Below are positions 23,784 to 32,790 of a stretch of 53,686 nt of DNA, piece by piece. The position numbers and the translations under genes were made by a program. The notes under the pieces were generated by a model, which saw only the letters and a list, made by a program, of their open reading frames with translations, did not search any database and was not told where the DNA came from. This DNA is from Actinosynnema pretiosum (GTDB lineage Bacteria; Actinomycetota; Actinomycetes; Mycobacteriales; Pseudonocardiaceae), in NCBI RefSeq assembly GCF_024171695.1, contig NZ_JAMTCF010000034.1, forward strand, positions 1 to 53,686, in the 5' to 3' direction. Position 1 is the stretch's first letter; each line of letters starts with the position of its first letter.

Positions 23784-26700
23784 GTGCACCAGAAGATCAC
23801 CCCCGGCGGACGGCGCACGGTCCCCGGCAGGGCGGACCCGGAGCGCCCCGCGCCCGCCACGGACGCGCAGCGGGCGCTGTGGCTGCTGGAGCGGCTGCAC
23901 CCCGGCGGCTCCGCCCACACCGTGCCGGTGGCCGTCCGCCTGGACGGGGCGCTGGACGTGCCCGCCCTGCGGCGCGCGCTGGACCTGGTCGTGCGGCGGC
24001 ACGAGGCCCTGCGCACCACCTTCGCCGAGCGGGACGGCGTGCTGCGCCAGGTGGTCGCGCCCGCCGGGCCCGTCGCGCTGCCGATCACCGACCTGGCCGG
24101 TGAGCCGGAGCCCGAGGCGATCGCCGGGAGGCTCCTCCAGGAGTGGGCGGACGAGCCGTTCGACCTCGCCGCTGGGCCGTTGTTCCGCGCGCGGCTGGTC
24201 CGTCTGGCGGACAACGCTTCCCTGCTCGTGCTCCTGATGCACCAGACCACTTCGGACGGTCCCTCCCTGCACCTGCTGTTCGACGAGCTGGCGCGCGGCT
24301 ACGCCGGGGAGTCCCTGCCGGAGCTGGAGGTCCAGTACGGCGACTACTCCGAATGGTTGGGGGGCAACGGGACCGAACGGGCGGAGCTGGACTGGTGGCG
24401 CGAGCACCTCGCGGGCGCACCCACCACCCTCGCCCTGCCCGCCGACCGGCCGCGCCCGCCCGTGCGGGGCAACCGGGGCGGCACGTTCACCGGGACCATG
24501 CCCGAACCCGTCGCCACCGGCCTGTTCGCGCTGGCCGCGACCCTGCGCACCACCCCGTTCGCGGTGGCGCTGGCCGGGTTCACCGCGCTGCTCGGCACCC
24601 TCGCCGGGGTCGACGACCTGCTCGTCGGCACCCCCGTGGGCGCCCGCGACCTGCCCGAGCTGGAGCCGCTCATCGGGTTCTTCGCCACCACCCTGCCGGT
24701 GCGCGCCGACCTGTCCGGCGACCCCGACTTCACCGAGCTGGTCCGGCGCACGTCGGGAGCAGTGCTGGACGTCATCGAGCACCGCGAGGTCACCTTCGAG
24801 GAGTTGGTCGCCGAGGTCGCGCCCGACCGCAGCCCCAGCCACACCCCGCTGGTGCAGGCGTTCTTCAGCTTCGAGCCCACCCCGATCGTCGACGCGCGCT
24901 TTCCGGGGCTGACCGCGACACCGGTGGAGATCGCGCCGTCGGAGGCGAAAGTCGATCTCGACGTGATGATCGTTCGGGCCACCTCCGGAAGCGGGCATTT
25001 CCGGACGACCTTCACGTACGACCCCGCGCTGTTCGACGCCGGGACAATTCGCCTGCTGAACGAAAGGCTCAACGCGCTGCTGGCCGCCGCGGTGGCCGAT
25101 CCGTCGATCAAGATCCGCGATCTCCCGCTGCTGGTCGAGGACGAGCGCGCGTCGGTGACCGGGTGGAGCGGAGCGGAATCCCCGGTCCCCGAAGCGGAAC
25201 CGGTCGAACTGCTGATCACCCGGCAGGCCGCGCGCACCCCGGACGCGCCCGCCGTGCGCTGGGAGGGCGGGGTCCTGCGGTACGCGGAGCTGGAGGCTCG
25301 ATCGGCCGCGCTCGCCCGACGACTGGTCGATCGGGGAGCGCGACCAGGGGTGGTCGTCGCGGTGCTGCTGCCGCGCGGGCCCGAACTCGTCGTGGCGCTG
25401 CTGGCGGTGCTGCGCAGCGGTGCGGCCTGGCTGCCCCTGGACCCGGCGCACCCGCCCGCCCGCGTCGCGACGTTGATCGCGCAGGCCGGTGCGGAGCTCG
25501 TGGTCGTTCCTGCGGAAGGCCTTGCCGCAGAATGGGAGTCGATCGGCGGCACGCGGCTCGTGGCCGTGCCGGTCAGCGCTCCCGAGGAAGGCCTCGCCGG
25601 GGACTTCCCCGCGCGGACCGGCGACGACCCCGCGTACGTCGTGTTCACCTCCGGCACCACCGGCAGGCCCAAGGGCGTCGTCGTCGGCCGGGCCGCGCTG
25701 GCCAACCACGTCCACGCCACCACCCAGCGCTACCGGCTCGGCCAGGACGACGTCGTGCTCCAGTTCTCCTCGGCGGTGTTCGACGTGCTGGTGGAGGAGG
25801 TCTTCCCGACCCTGGCCACCGGCGGCTGCGTCGTGCCGCGCCCCGAACCCGCGCCCGCCCCGGCCGAGCTGACCGCCCTGCTGGTGGACGGCGGCGTCAC
25901 GGTCGTCAACCTGCCCGCCGGCTACTGGCGGCAGTGGCTGGCCACGCCCGGCTGGCGGGTGCCCGATTCGCTCCGCCTGGCCGTGGTGGGCAGCGAGCCC
26001 GTCGACCCGGCCGCCGCCCGCGCCTGGCTCGCCGCGACGGACGTGCCGCTGGTCAACGCCTACGGGCTCACCGAGACCACGGTCACCGCGACCGCGCACA
26101 CCGTCACCGCGCGGGACCTCACCGAGCCGGGGGCCGGTGTCCCGGTCGGCGCACCGCTGCCCGGCGTGCGGGCGCACGTCCTCGACCGGCACGGGAACCC
26201 GCGCCCGCCCGGCGTTCCCGGTGAGCTGCACGTCGGAGGCGCCTGCCTGGCGACGGGGTACCTCCCCGCCGACCCGGACCGCTTCACCACCGTCGCCGGG
26301 GAACGCCTGCTGCGCACCGGGGACGTGGCCCGCTGGCGGCGCGACGGCGCGCTGGAGGTGCTGGGCCGGGCGGACGAGCAGGTCAAGATCCGGGGCCACC
26401 GCGTCGAACCCGGCGAGGTCGAGGCCGTGCTGCGCGCCCACCCCGACGTGCTCGACGCGGCCGTCGCGGCCCACCCCGCGCCCGGCGGCGGGCACCGCCT
26501 CGTCGGGTACCTGGTGCCCCGCAACGGGAACGCGCTCCCGGACGGGCTCCGGCGCCACCTGGTCGCGACCCTGCCCGCCTACCTGGTGCCCACCGCGCTG
26601 GTCGTGCTCGACCGGCTCCCCGTGACGGCGGGCGGCAAGCTCGACCGGGCCGCGCTGCCCGCGCCGCAGGCCACCGCGCCCGGAGCCACCCCGGCCCGCA

Positions 26701-27020
26701 CCGACCTGGAGCGCGCGCTCGCCGACGTCTGGCGCGCCGCGCTGGACGTGCCCGAGGTGGGCGTGCACGACAACTTCTTCGACCTGGGCGGCACCTCCGC
26801 CGCGCTGGCCACCGTGCACGCCCGGCTCGCCGACCTGGTCGGCAGGCCCGTGCCGCTGGTGGCGCTGTTCGAGTTCCCGACCGTGGCCGCGCTCGCCGCG
26901 AGCCTCGGCGACGGCGCGGGACCGGCGGGGGCCGCAGACCCGGCGCTCGCCGACCGGGAACTCGCAGACCGGGCGCGCGTGGGTCGCGCCCGGCTCGGCA
27001 ACCGCCGCCGCACCCGGTGA
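23784..27020 (+). CDS. NRPS module C-A-T with unusual condensation motif
   Basis: The 1078-residue protein has a condensation domain (about 25-440), adenylation domain (about 470-960) and carrier domain (about 975-1040). The C-domain catalytic motif, normally HHxxxDG, is HQTTSDG at residues 153-159: the second, catalytic histidine is Gln154. The A domain is complete (FTSGTTGRPKG, NAYGLTETT, RTGDVARW, GRADEQVKIRGHR, GGKLDR). Aligned to GrsA, its specificity residues read D-V-E-N-A-V-A-V-T; the D-x-E-N start resembles ornithine or hydroxyornithine codes, a weak guess. The T domain motif is DNFFDLGGTSAAL. There is no release domain. A GTG start is used. Confidence 0.92.
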   Translation: MHQKITPGGRRTVPGRADPERPAPATDAQRALWLLERLHPGGSAHTVPVAVRLDGALDVPALRRALDLVVRRHEALRTTFAERDGVLRQVVAPAGPVALPITDLAGEPEPEAIAGRLLQEWADEPFDLAAGPLFRARLVRLADNASLLVLLMHQTTSDGPSLHLLFDELARGYAGESLPELEVQYGDYSEWLGGNGTERAELDWWREHLAGAPTTLALPADRPRPPVRGNRGGTFTGTMPEPVATGLFALAATLRTTPFAVALAGFTALLGTLAGVDDLLVGTPVGARDLPELEPLIGFFATTLPVRADLSGDPDFTELVRRTSGAVLDVIEHREVTFEELVAEVAPDRSPSHTPLVQAFFSFEPTPIVDARFPGLTATPVEIAPSEAKVDLDVMIVRATSGSGHFRTTFTYDPALFDAGTIRLLNERLNALLAAAVADPSIKIRDLPLLVEDERASVTGWSGAESPVPEAEPVELLITRQAARTPDAPAVRWEGGVLRYAELEARSAALARRLVDRGARPGVVVAVLLPRGPELVVALLAVLRSGAAWLPLDPAHPPARVATLIAQAGAELVVVPAEGLAAEWESIGGTRLVAVPVSAPEEGLAGDFPARTGDDPAYVVFTSGTTGRPKGVVVGRAALANHVHATTQRYRLGQDDVVLQFSSAVFDVLVEEVFPTLATGGCVVPRPEPAPAPAELTALLVDGGVTVVNLPAGYWRQWLATPGWRVPDSLRLAVVGSEPVDPAAARAWLAATDVPLVNAYGLTETTVTATAHTVTARDLTEPGAGVPVGAPLPGVRAHVLDRHGNPRPPGVPGELHVGGACLATGYLPADPDRFTTVAGERLLRTGDVARWRRDGALEVLGRADEQVKIRGHRVEPGEVEAVLRAHPDVLDAAVAAHPAPGGGHRLVGYLVPRNGNALPDGLRRHLVATLPAYLVPTALVVLDRLPVTAGGKLDRAALPAPQATAPGATPARTDLERALADVWRAALDVPEVGVHDNFFDLGGTSAALATVHARLADLVGRPVPLVALFEFPTVAALAASLGDGAGPAGAADPALADRELADRARVGRARLGNRRRTR

Positions 27021-27095
27021 CACCACCGACTCCGACGCACCCGGTCCGCGCCACCCGGCAGCGCACCACCGACGACCCCACGACGAGGGATTGAG

Positions 27096-28391
27096 ATGGC
27101 ACCGACCCTGTGGCGCTCAGCCAACTTCCGCAACCTCTGGTTCGCCCAGACGGTCAGCCTCGTTGGCACGCAGGTCACCCTGCTGGCGCTGCCCCTGCTC
27201 GCACTGCTGGTGCTCGACGCGAGCGCGTTCGAGATCAGCCTGCTGGCCGCGATCGAGTTCCTCCCCGTGCTGCTGCTCGGTCTGCCCGCGGGGGCCTGGA
27301 TCGAGCGCCTGCCGCTGCGCCCGGTGCTGATCGCCACCGACGTGCTGCGCGGCGTGGCGCTGCTGGCCGTGCCGCTGGCCGCCGCGCTGGACGTGCTGTC
27401 CATGCCGCTGCTGTTCGCCGTCGCGTTCGCCATCGGCATCGGCACGCTGTTCTTCGACGTCGCCCAGCTGTCCTACCTGCCCGACCTGGTCGCCGAGGAC
27501 CGGCTGGTCGACGCCAACGGCAAGCTGGAGCTGTCCCGCTCGGTGTCCCAGCTCGGCGGGCCGGGGGTCGGCGGGTTCCTGGTGCAGATCTTCACCGCGC
27601 CGATCGCGCTGCTCGTCGACGCGGTCAGCTACCTGGTGTCCGCGCTGTTCCTGCTGCGGATCAAGGGGCCGGTGCGGCGCACCGTCGAGCCGGAGAACCT
27701 GGGGCTGCGCAAGGAGATCGCGGAGGGCTTCCGGTTCGTCTTCGGGCACCCGCTGCTGCGCCCGCTGATCCTGTGCGCCGCGCTGGCCGAACTCGCGTTC
27801 GCCGCCGTGCTGGCGCTGCAGGTCGTGTTCGCCGCCGACGAGCTGGGGCTCAGCCCCGGTGTGACCGGTGTGGTGCTGGCGATCGGCAACGCCGGTGGGC
27901 TGATCAGCGCGCTGCTCGCCGGACCGATCTCGCAGCGGCTCGGCACCGGGCCGACGTTCATCGCGTCCATCGTGCTGTTCAGCGCCGGTGCGGCGATGCT
28001 GCCGATGGCGTCCGGGGCGGTGCTGTTCGGGGCCGGGCTGTTCGTGGTCTACCTCGGCGCGGTGCTGTTCAACGTGCTCCAGGTCAGCCTGTGCCAGGTG
28101 GTCACGCCGATCCGGTTGCTGGGGCGGATGAACTCGGTGTTCCGGTTCGTCACCTGGGGCATGGTGCCGCTGGGCGCCGCGCTCGGTGGCGCGCTGGTGG
28201 AGCCGGTGGGGCTGCGCGGGGTGTTCTGGGGCGCGGCGATCATCACGGCGCTGTCGATCATCCCGCCGCTGCTGTCGCCGGTGCGGACCTTCCGGGAGAG
28301 CGAGTCCGCCGAGCCCGGTGAGTCCGGTGATTCCGCAGAGTCCACTGAGGACGGTGCGGTTGCCGTTCGGGAGTCGGGGGAGCGCGGGTGA
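27096..28391 (+). CDS. MFS exporter, EntS-like (MFS_3)
   Basis: The 431-residue protein has about 12 hydrophobic segments beginning LWRSANFRNLWFAQTVSLVGTQV, the typical opening of EntS-like exporters found in siderophore and NRPS clusters. The last 40 residues form an acidic Ser/Glu-rich cytoplasmic tail. A GAGGGATTGAG ribosome region precedes the ATG. Its stop overlaps the PKS GTG, so it is made with the assembly line and probably exports the product. Position inside the biosynthetic operon is the main reason to link it to this compound rather than general efflux. Confidence 0.92.
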   Translation: MAPTLWRSANFRNLWFAQTVSLVGTQVTLLALPLLALLVLDASAFEISLLAAIEFLPVLLLGLPAGAWIERLPLRPVLIATDVLRGVALLAVPLAAALDVLSMPLLFAVAFAIGIGTLFFDVAQLSYLPDLVAEDRLVDANGKLELSRSVSQLGGPGVGGFLVQIFTAPIALLVDAVSYLVSALFLLRIKGPVRRTVEPENLGLRKEIAEGFRFVFGHPLLRPLILCAALAELAFAAVLALQVVFAADELGLSPGVTGVVLAIGNAGGLISALLAGPISQRLGTGPTFIASIVLFSAGAAMLPMASGAVLFGAGLFVVYLGAVLFNVLQVSLCQVVTPIRLLGRMNSVFRFVTWGMVPLGAALGGALVEPVGLRGVFWGAAIITALSIIPPLLSPVRTFRESESAEPGESGDSAESTEDGAVAVRESGERG

Positions 28392-31300
28392 CCGGGCAGG
28401 ACACCGGGGCGCACCTGGCCGTCGTCGGGCTGGCCTGCCGGTTCCCCGGTTCGGACGGGCCCGACGAGTTCTGGCGCGACCTGCTCGACGGCCGGGACCG
28501 CGTCACCCGCGCGCCCGGTCACCCCGCCTACGGGGAACTGGCCGGTGGCAACGACTTCGAGGCAGCCCTGTTCGGCTTCTCCCCGCTCGAAGCGCTCATG
28601 ATCGACCCGCAGCACCGGGTGTTCCTGGAGTGCGCGCGGGAGGCGCTGGAGCACGCGGGCTGCGACCCGCGCCGACCCGGCGGGGTGATCGGGGTGTTCG
28701 GCGGGTCCGGCGACACCGGCCACTTCACCGACCTGCTCGCCCACCGCGACCGGTTCCCAGGGGTGACCCGCTGGCAGCTCCGGCTCGCCGCCGGAGCCGA
28801 TTTCCTGACCAGCCGGGTCGCCTACAAGCTCGGTCTCACCGGACCTGCGGTGACCGTGCAGACCGCGTGCTCCACGTCGCTGGTCGCCGTTCACCTCGCG
28901 TGCCAAGCGCTCCTGGCCGGGGACTGCGACGTTGCCCTCGCTGGTGGTGTGACCGTTCGCGCGTCCGTGCCGCTGGACGAGGGGGACGACGACGTGCTCG
29001 CGGGGGACGGGCACTGCAGGCCGTTCGACGTCGCGTCCGACGGGACGGTCGCCGGTGACGGGGTCGGGGTGGTGGTGCTCAAGCGGTTGGACGACGCGAT
29101 CGCGGACGGGGACGCCGTGCACGCGGTCGTCCTGGGGTCCGCGGTCACCAACGACGGGGCCGCCAAGGTCGGGTTCACCGCGCCCGGTGTGGCCGGGCAG
29201 TCGTCCGCTGTCCGGGCCGCGCACGCGGTCGCCGACGTCGATCCGGCGACGATCGGTTTCGTCGAGGCGCACGGGACCGCCACGCCCGCAGGCGACCCCA
29301 TCGAGGTCAGGGCGCTGGCCAACGCCTTCGGGGACGGGGCCGCGGACTGCGTGCTCGGGTCGGTGAAGGGCTCCATCGGGCACACCGACGCCGCTGCCGG
29401 GGTCGCCGGGTTGATCAAGGCGGTGCTGGCGGTGCGCGAGGGGGTGATCCCTGGGACCGCGCACTTCCGCGAGCCGAACCCGTTGCTGGAGCTGGGTTCC
29501 ACGCCGTTCCGGGTGACCTCGGAGGCCGAGGTGTGGGGCGGGTCGGTGCGCCGGGCCGGGGTGAACTCGCTGGGGCTGGGCGGGACCAACGCGCACGTCG
29601 TGCTCCAGCAGCCGCCGGTGCTCCCGGTGTCGGAGCCGAGCGGGCGGGCGCAGGTGCTGCCGCTGTCCGGGCGCACGCTCGAGGCTGTTCTCGCGGCTGC
29701 CGGTCGGTTGGCCCGGCGCCTGGACGCGGGGTCCGGGGTGGTGCTGGACGACGTGGCGTGGACGTTGCAGACCGGGCGGACCTCGTTGGCACACCGGACT
29801 TTCGTGGTCGCCGGTGATCCGGGGAGCGCTGTTCGGTCCTTGGCGGCGGTGGACGTGGTGCGGGCTCCCGCCGCCGCGCCTGGTGTGGCGTTCCTCTACC
29901 CCGGTCAGGGTGGGCAGCACCCCGGCATGGCGGTCGACCTGCACGAGAGCGAGCCGGTGTTCCGGGCGGCCTTCGACCGGTGCGCCGAGCTGGCGGCGCC
30001 GGAGCTGGGCGTCGACCTGCGGGAGGTCGTCTACGGCGACCGGGGGGAGCTGCTCGGCACCATGACCGGGTGCCAGCCCGCGCTGTTCGCGGTGCAGCAC
30101 GCGCTCACCGAGCTGTGGCGCGACCGGGGGGTGCGCCCGACCACTGTGCTCGGCCACAGCCTCGGCGCGTATGCCGCCGCCACCGCCGCCGGGGTGCTCG
30201 CCGTCGAGGACGCGCTGGACCTGGTCATGACGCGGGGCAGGCTGCTCGACTCGATCCCCGCCGGGGCGATGCTCGCGGTGCCGCTGCCCGAGGCCGAGCT
30301 GACCGGACTGCTGGACGGGCGGTTGTCGCTGGCTGCGGTCAACGGGGTCGACCAGTGCGCGGTGGCCGGGCCTGCGGACGAGATCGAGGGGCTGCGGGAG
30401 CGGTTGGACGGGCTCGGGGTGGACGCCCGCGTGCTGCGGATCAGCGCCGCCGCGCACTCCAGCCTGGTCGAACCGGTGGTGGACGAGTACACGGCGCGGG
30501 TGCGGCGGGTCCGGCTCTCCGCGCCGGAAATCACCTGGATCAGTGATAGGACGGGACGTCCGGTTTCGGTGAGCGAGGCCACTGATCCGGTACTCTGGGG
30601 GCGGCACCTGCGGGATGCGGTTCGTTTTGCCGATGCGCTTGGCACGCTGCTCACGGGCGGCGATGCCCTGCTGGAGATCGGGCCAGGGCAGACCCTGGGC
30701 GGACTGGCACGCAGGCACCCCGCCTTCGTCCCGCACCGGTCGGTCGTCCGGTCGCTTCCGCACGCCGCCGATGGTTCCGGCGGTGAGGTGGAGTTCCTGC
30801 GCGCCACCGGGGCGCTGTGGGCGGCGGGGGTCGAGGTCGACTGGGGCGCGGTCCACCACGGTCGTGCGCGCCGCAAGGTCCCGTTGCCCGGCTATCCGTA
30901 CCAGCGTGCTCGCTACCGGCTTGATGAGCCGTTGCCCGGTGAGCGCTCGGTGGCCGGTGAGCGCTTGGTGCCCGGTGAGCGCTCGGTGGCCGGTGAGCGC
31001 TTGGTGCCCGGTGAGCGTTCGGTGGCCGGTGAGCGCTGGGTCAGTGGCGAGCGTTCGGTGACTGGCGAGGGCTCGGTGACTGGCAAGGGCTCGGTGACCG
31101 GCGAGCGTTCGGTGGCCGGTGAGCGTCGGGTGGCTGGTGAGGGCGAGGCTGGTGGCGGGCGCGGCGGGGCGAGCGGTGGGCCCGGAGAGCCTGGCGCTGG
31201 GTGGAGGGCTGTCGCTGAGCCCGGTGCTGGTGGTGCGCGGGGGTTTGTCGCCGAGCGCGGGGTGACCGGTGGGCGAGGGGCGGCCTTCGAGTCTGGAACG

Positions 31301-31981
31301 GACGGTGCGCAGAGGGCTGCGGCTGAGCCGGGGGACGGCCGTGCCCAGGAGACTGCCGCTGAATCGGGGCCTGCCGCTGGACCGGGGATCGGTGCTGCTG
31401 AACCGGGGATCGGTGCTGCGCGGGTGCCTTCCGTTGAACCGGGTGGTGGTCGTGCGCAGGAGCCTGCCGTTGAGCGGGGGGCCGGTGGTGCGCGCGGGCT
31501 GGGTGGCGTCGAGCAGGAGTCGGTCGGGGCTGGATCGGGTCTGGCTGGGGCGGGCCTTGCTGAGTCGGGCCTTGCTGAGGGTGGGGTCGGGCTGGGTGGT
31601 GCGCGGGCTGGTTCCGGTTGTGGGGCCGGCGTTGGGGAGCGGGCCGGTGCTGGTGGCCGGGCCGGTGCTGGCGCGCGGGCTGAGGGTGGTGACCAGGTCG
31701 GGGTGGGTGCGCTGGACGGCTTGGGCGGGGGTGCTGGGTGGAGCGCGCCTGGGTCGGACACGGAGAAGTTGGTCGCCGAGGTGTTCGGGGAGGTTCTCGG
31801 GGTGTCCGGGCTCGGGGGTGGGGACGACTTCTTCGCGCTCGGGGGTGACTCGCTGATCGCGTTGCGGGTGGTGCGCCGGTTGCGGCCGGTGTTCGGGGAC
31901 GACCTGTCGGCGCGCGTGGTGTTCCGGGCTTCGACGGTCGCGGGGCTCGCCGCTCTGCTCGACGAGCGGGGGCGGCGGTGA
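28388..31981 (+). CDS. PKS module KS-AT-ACP with long repetitive linker
   Basis: The 1197-residue protein has a KS (about 8-410; Cys161 in QTACSTSL, His295 in EAHGTATP, His332 in KGSIGHTDA), an AT (about 500-790; Ser591 in GHSLGAY), and a carrier domain (about 1125-1190; Ser1155 in GGDSLIAL). The AT specificity region reads SAAAHSS, closest to malonyl-type variants in NRPS/PKS hybrids. There is no KR, DH, ER or methyltransferase, so the beta-keto group is left. Residues 849-1124 are a Gly/Ala/Glu-rich linker opening with tandem GERSVA/GERLVP hexapeptides. GTG overlaps the exporter stop; the stop overlaps the thioesterase start. Confidence 0.93.
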   Translation: MTGQDTGAHLAVVGLACRFPGSDGPDEFWRDLLDGRDRVTRAPGHPAYGELAGGNDFEAALFGFSPLEALMIDPQHRVFLECAREALEHAGCDPRRPGGVIGVFGGSGDTGHFTDLLAHRDRFPGVTRWQLRLAAGADFLTSRVAYKLGLTGPAVTVQTACSTSLVAVHLACQALLAGDCDVALAGGVTVRASVPLDEGDDDVLAGDGHCRPFDVASDGTVAGDGVGVVVLKRLDDAIADGDAVHAVVLGSAVTNDGAAKVGFTAPGVAGQSSAVRAAHAVADVDPATIGFVEAHGTATPAGDPIEVRALANAFGDGAADCVLGSVKGSIGHTDAAAGVAGLIKAVLAVREGVIPGTAHFREPNPLLELGSTPFRVTSEAEVWGGSVRRAGVNSLGLGGTNAHVVLQQPPVLPVSEPSGRAQVLPLSGRTLEAVLAAAGRLARRLDAGSGVVLDDVAWTLQTGRTSLAHRTFVVAGDPGSAVRSLAAVDVVRAPAAAPGVAFLYPGQGGQHPGMAVDLHESEPVFRAAFDRCAELAAPELGVDLREVVYGDRGELLGTMTGCQPALFAVQHALTELWRDRGVRPTTVLGHSLGAYAAATAAGVLAVEDALDLVMTRGRLLDSIPAGAMLAVPLPEAELTGLLDGRLSLAAVNGVDQCAVAGPADEIEGLRERLDGLGVDARVLRISAAAHSSLVEPVVDEYTARVRRVRLSAPEITWISDRTGRPVSVSEATDPVLWGRHLRDAVRFADALGTLLTGGDALLEIGPGQTLGGLARRHPAFVPHRSVVRSLPHAADGSGGEVEFLRATGALWAAGVEVDWGAVHHGRARRKVPLPGYPYQRARYRLDEPLPGERSVAGERLVPGERSVAGERLVPGERSVAGERWVSGERSVTGEGSVTGKGSVTGERSVAGERRVAGEGEAGGGRGGASGGPGEPGAGWRAVAEPGAGGARGFVAERGVTGGRGAAFESGTDGAQRAAAEPGDGRAQETAAESGPAAGPGIGAAEPGIGAARVPSVEPGGGRAQEPAVERGAGGARGLGGVEQESVGAGSGLAGAGLAESGLAEGGVGLGGARAGSGCGAGVGERAGAGGRAGAGARAEGGDQVGVGALDGLGGGAGWSAPGSDTEKLVAEVFGEVLGVSGLGGGDDFFALGGDSLIALRVVRRLRPVFGDDLSARVVFRASTVAGLAALLDERGRR
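30932..31759 (+). repeat. Repetitive linker-coding segment in the PKS (18-bp units first)
   Basis: The first 190 bases are tandem 18-bp units close to GGTGAGCGCTCGGTGGCC, encoding six-residue repeats. The remainder is lower-order Gly/Ala/Glu/Arg-rich repetition to the carrier domain. Ordinary AT-ACP linkers in reducing-loop-free modules are tens of residues; this one is 276. The frame is kept throughout, since the carrier serine lies downstream. Confidence 0.85.
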
Positions 31982-32790
31982 GCGCTTGGGTGTTGCGGCG
32001 GGCGGCTCGGGGTGGGGTGCCTCGGGTGTTCTGCTTCCCGCACAGCGGTGGGTCCGCCGGGGAGTTCCTGGGGTGGAGCGGGAACCTGCCTGACGTGGAG
32101 GTGTGGGCGGTTCAGCCGCCTGCGCGTGGTGGGCGGTTGGACGAGCCGGGGATCACCGGCATGGGCGAGTTCGTGGAGTCGTTGGTCGACGCGGTCGACT
32201 TCGGGGCGGACTCGCCTGATCGGGGTGCGCCCGGACGCGGTGTGGGCGGGGTGCCGTTCGCGTTCTTCGGGCACAGTCTCGGGGCTTACACGGCTTTCGA
32301 GACCGCCCGCGCGCTTCGCGACCGGGGGTTGCCCGGACCGTTCGGGGTGTGGGTGTCGGCGTTGCGGGCGCCGCACCTGCACGAGCGCGAGCCCGACCTG
32401 AGCGCGTTGCCCGACGACGAGCTCGTCGCCGCCGTCGAGCGGGAGCACGGGCCGCTGCCGCCCGAGTTCGCCGAGGAGCCCGAACTCCTGGAGCTCCTGC
32501 TGCCCGCGCTGCGCGCCGATCTCGCGCTGCTCAGCGGGTACCGGGCCTCGGGGGAACCGCTGGACGTGCCCGTCGAGGTCTTCGGCGGGCGGGACGACGG
32601 CGAACCGCTCGCGGCGCTGGAGGCGTGGCGGCTGCACACCACCGGTTCCTGCCGCACGTACCTGTTCAACGGCGGCCACTTCTACTTCCGGGAGCGCACC
32701 GATGAGTTCTTCCCCGTCCTCGCCGAGAGCGTCCGCGAGCGTGCTGCGGGACGTCTACCGGGGTTCGGTCCGCTGGGACCTGCTCGCTGA
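31978..32790 (+). CDS. Type II thioesterase (GrsT-like)
   Basis: The 270-residue alpha/beta hydrolase has CFPHSGGSAGEF near the N-terminus, the nucleophile motif GHSLGAYTAF, an Asp in FGGRDDG and the catalytic His in NGGHFYF. Such enzymes remove wrong or stalled acyl groups from carrier domains of NRPS/PKS lines, and occasionally release product. Since neither the NRPS nor the PKS carries a thioesterase domain, this enzyme or the small hotdog thioesterase may also release the final chain. It overlaps the PKS stop and the dehydrogenase start. Confidence 0.92.
   Translation: MSAWVLRRAARGGVPRVFCFPHSGGSAGEFLGWSGNLPDVEVWAVQPPARGGRLDEPGITGMGEFVESLVDAVDFGADSPDRGAPGRGVGGVPFAFFGHSLGAYTAFETARALRDRGLPGPFGVWVSALRAPHLHEREPDLSALPDDELVAAVEREHGPLPPEFAEEPELLELLLPALRADLALLSGYRASGEPLDVPVEVFGGRDDGEPLAALEAWRLHTTGSCRTYLFNGGHFYFRERTDEFFPVLAESVRERAAGRLPGFGPLGPAR

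Noticed and set aside
23139..27026. 1295-codon minus-strand frame spanning the NRPS
   Set aside because: Only its final 88 residues are real (the ACP). The rest is antisense of the C-A-T module and crosses the divergent promoter.
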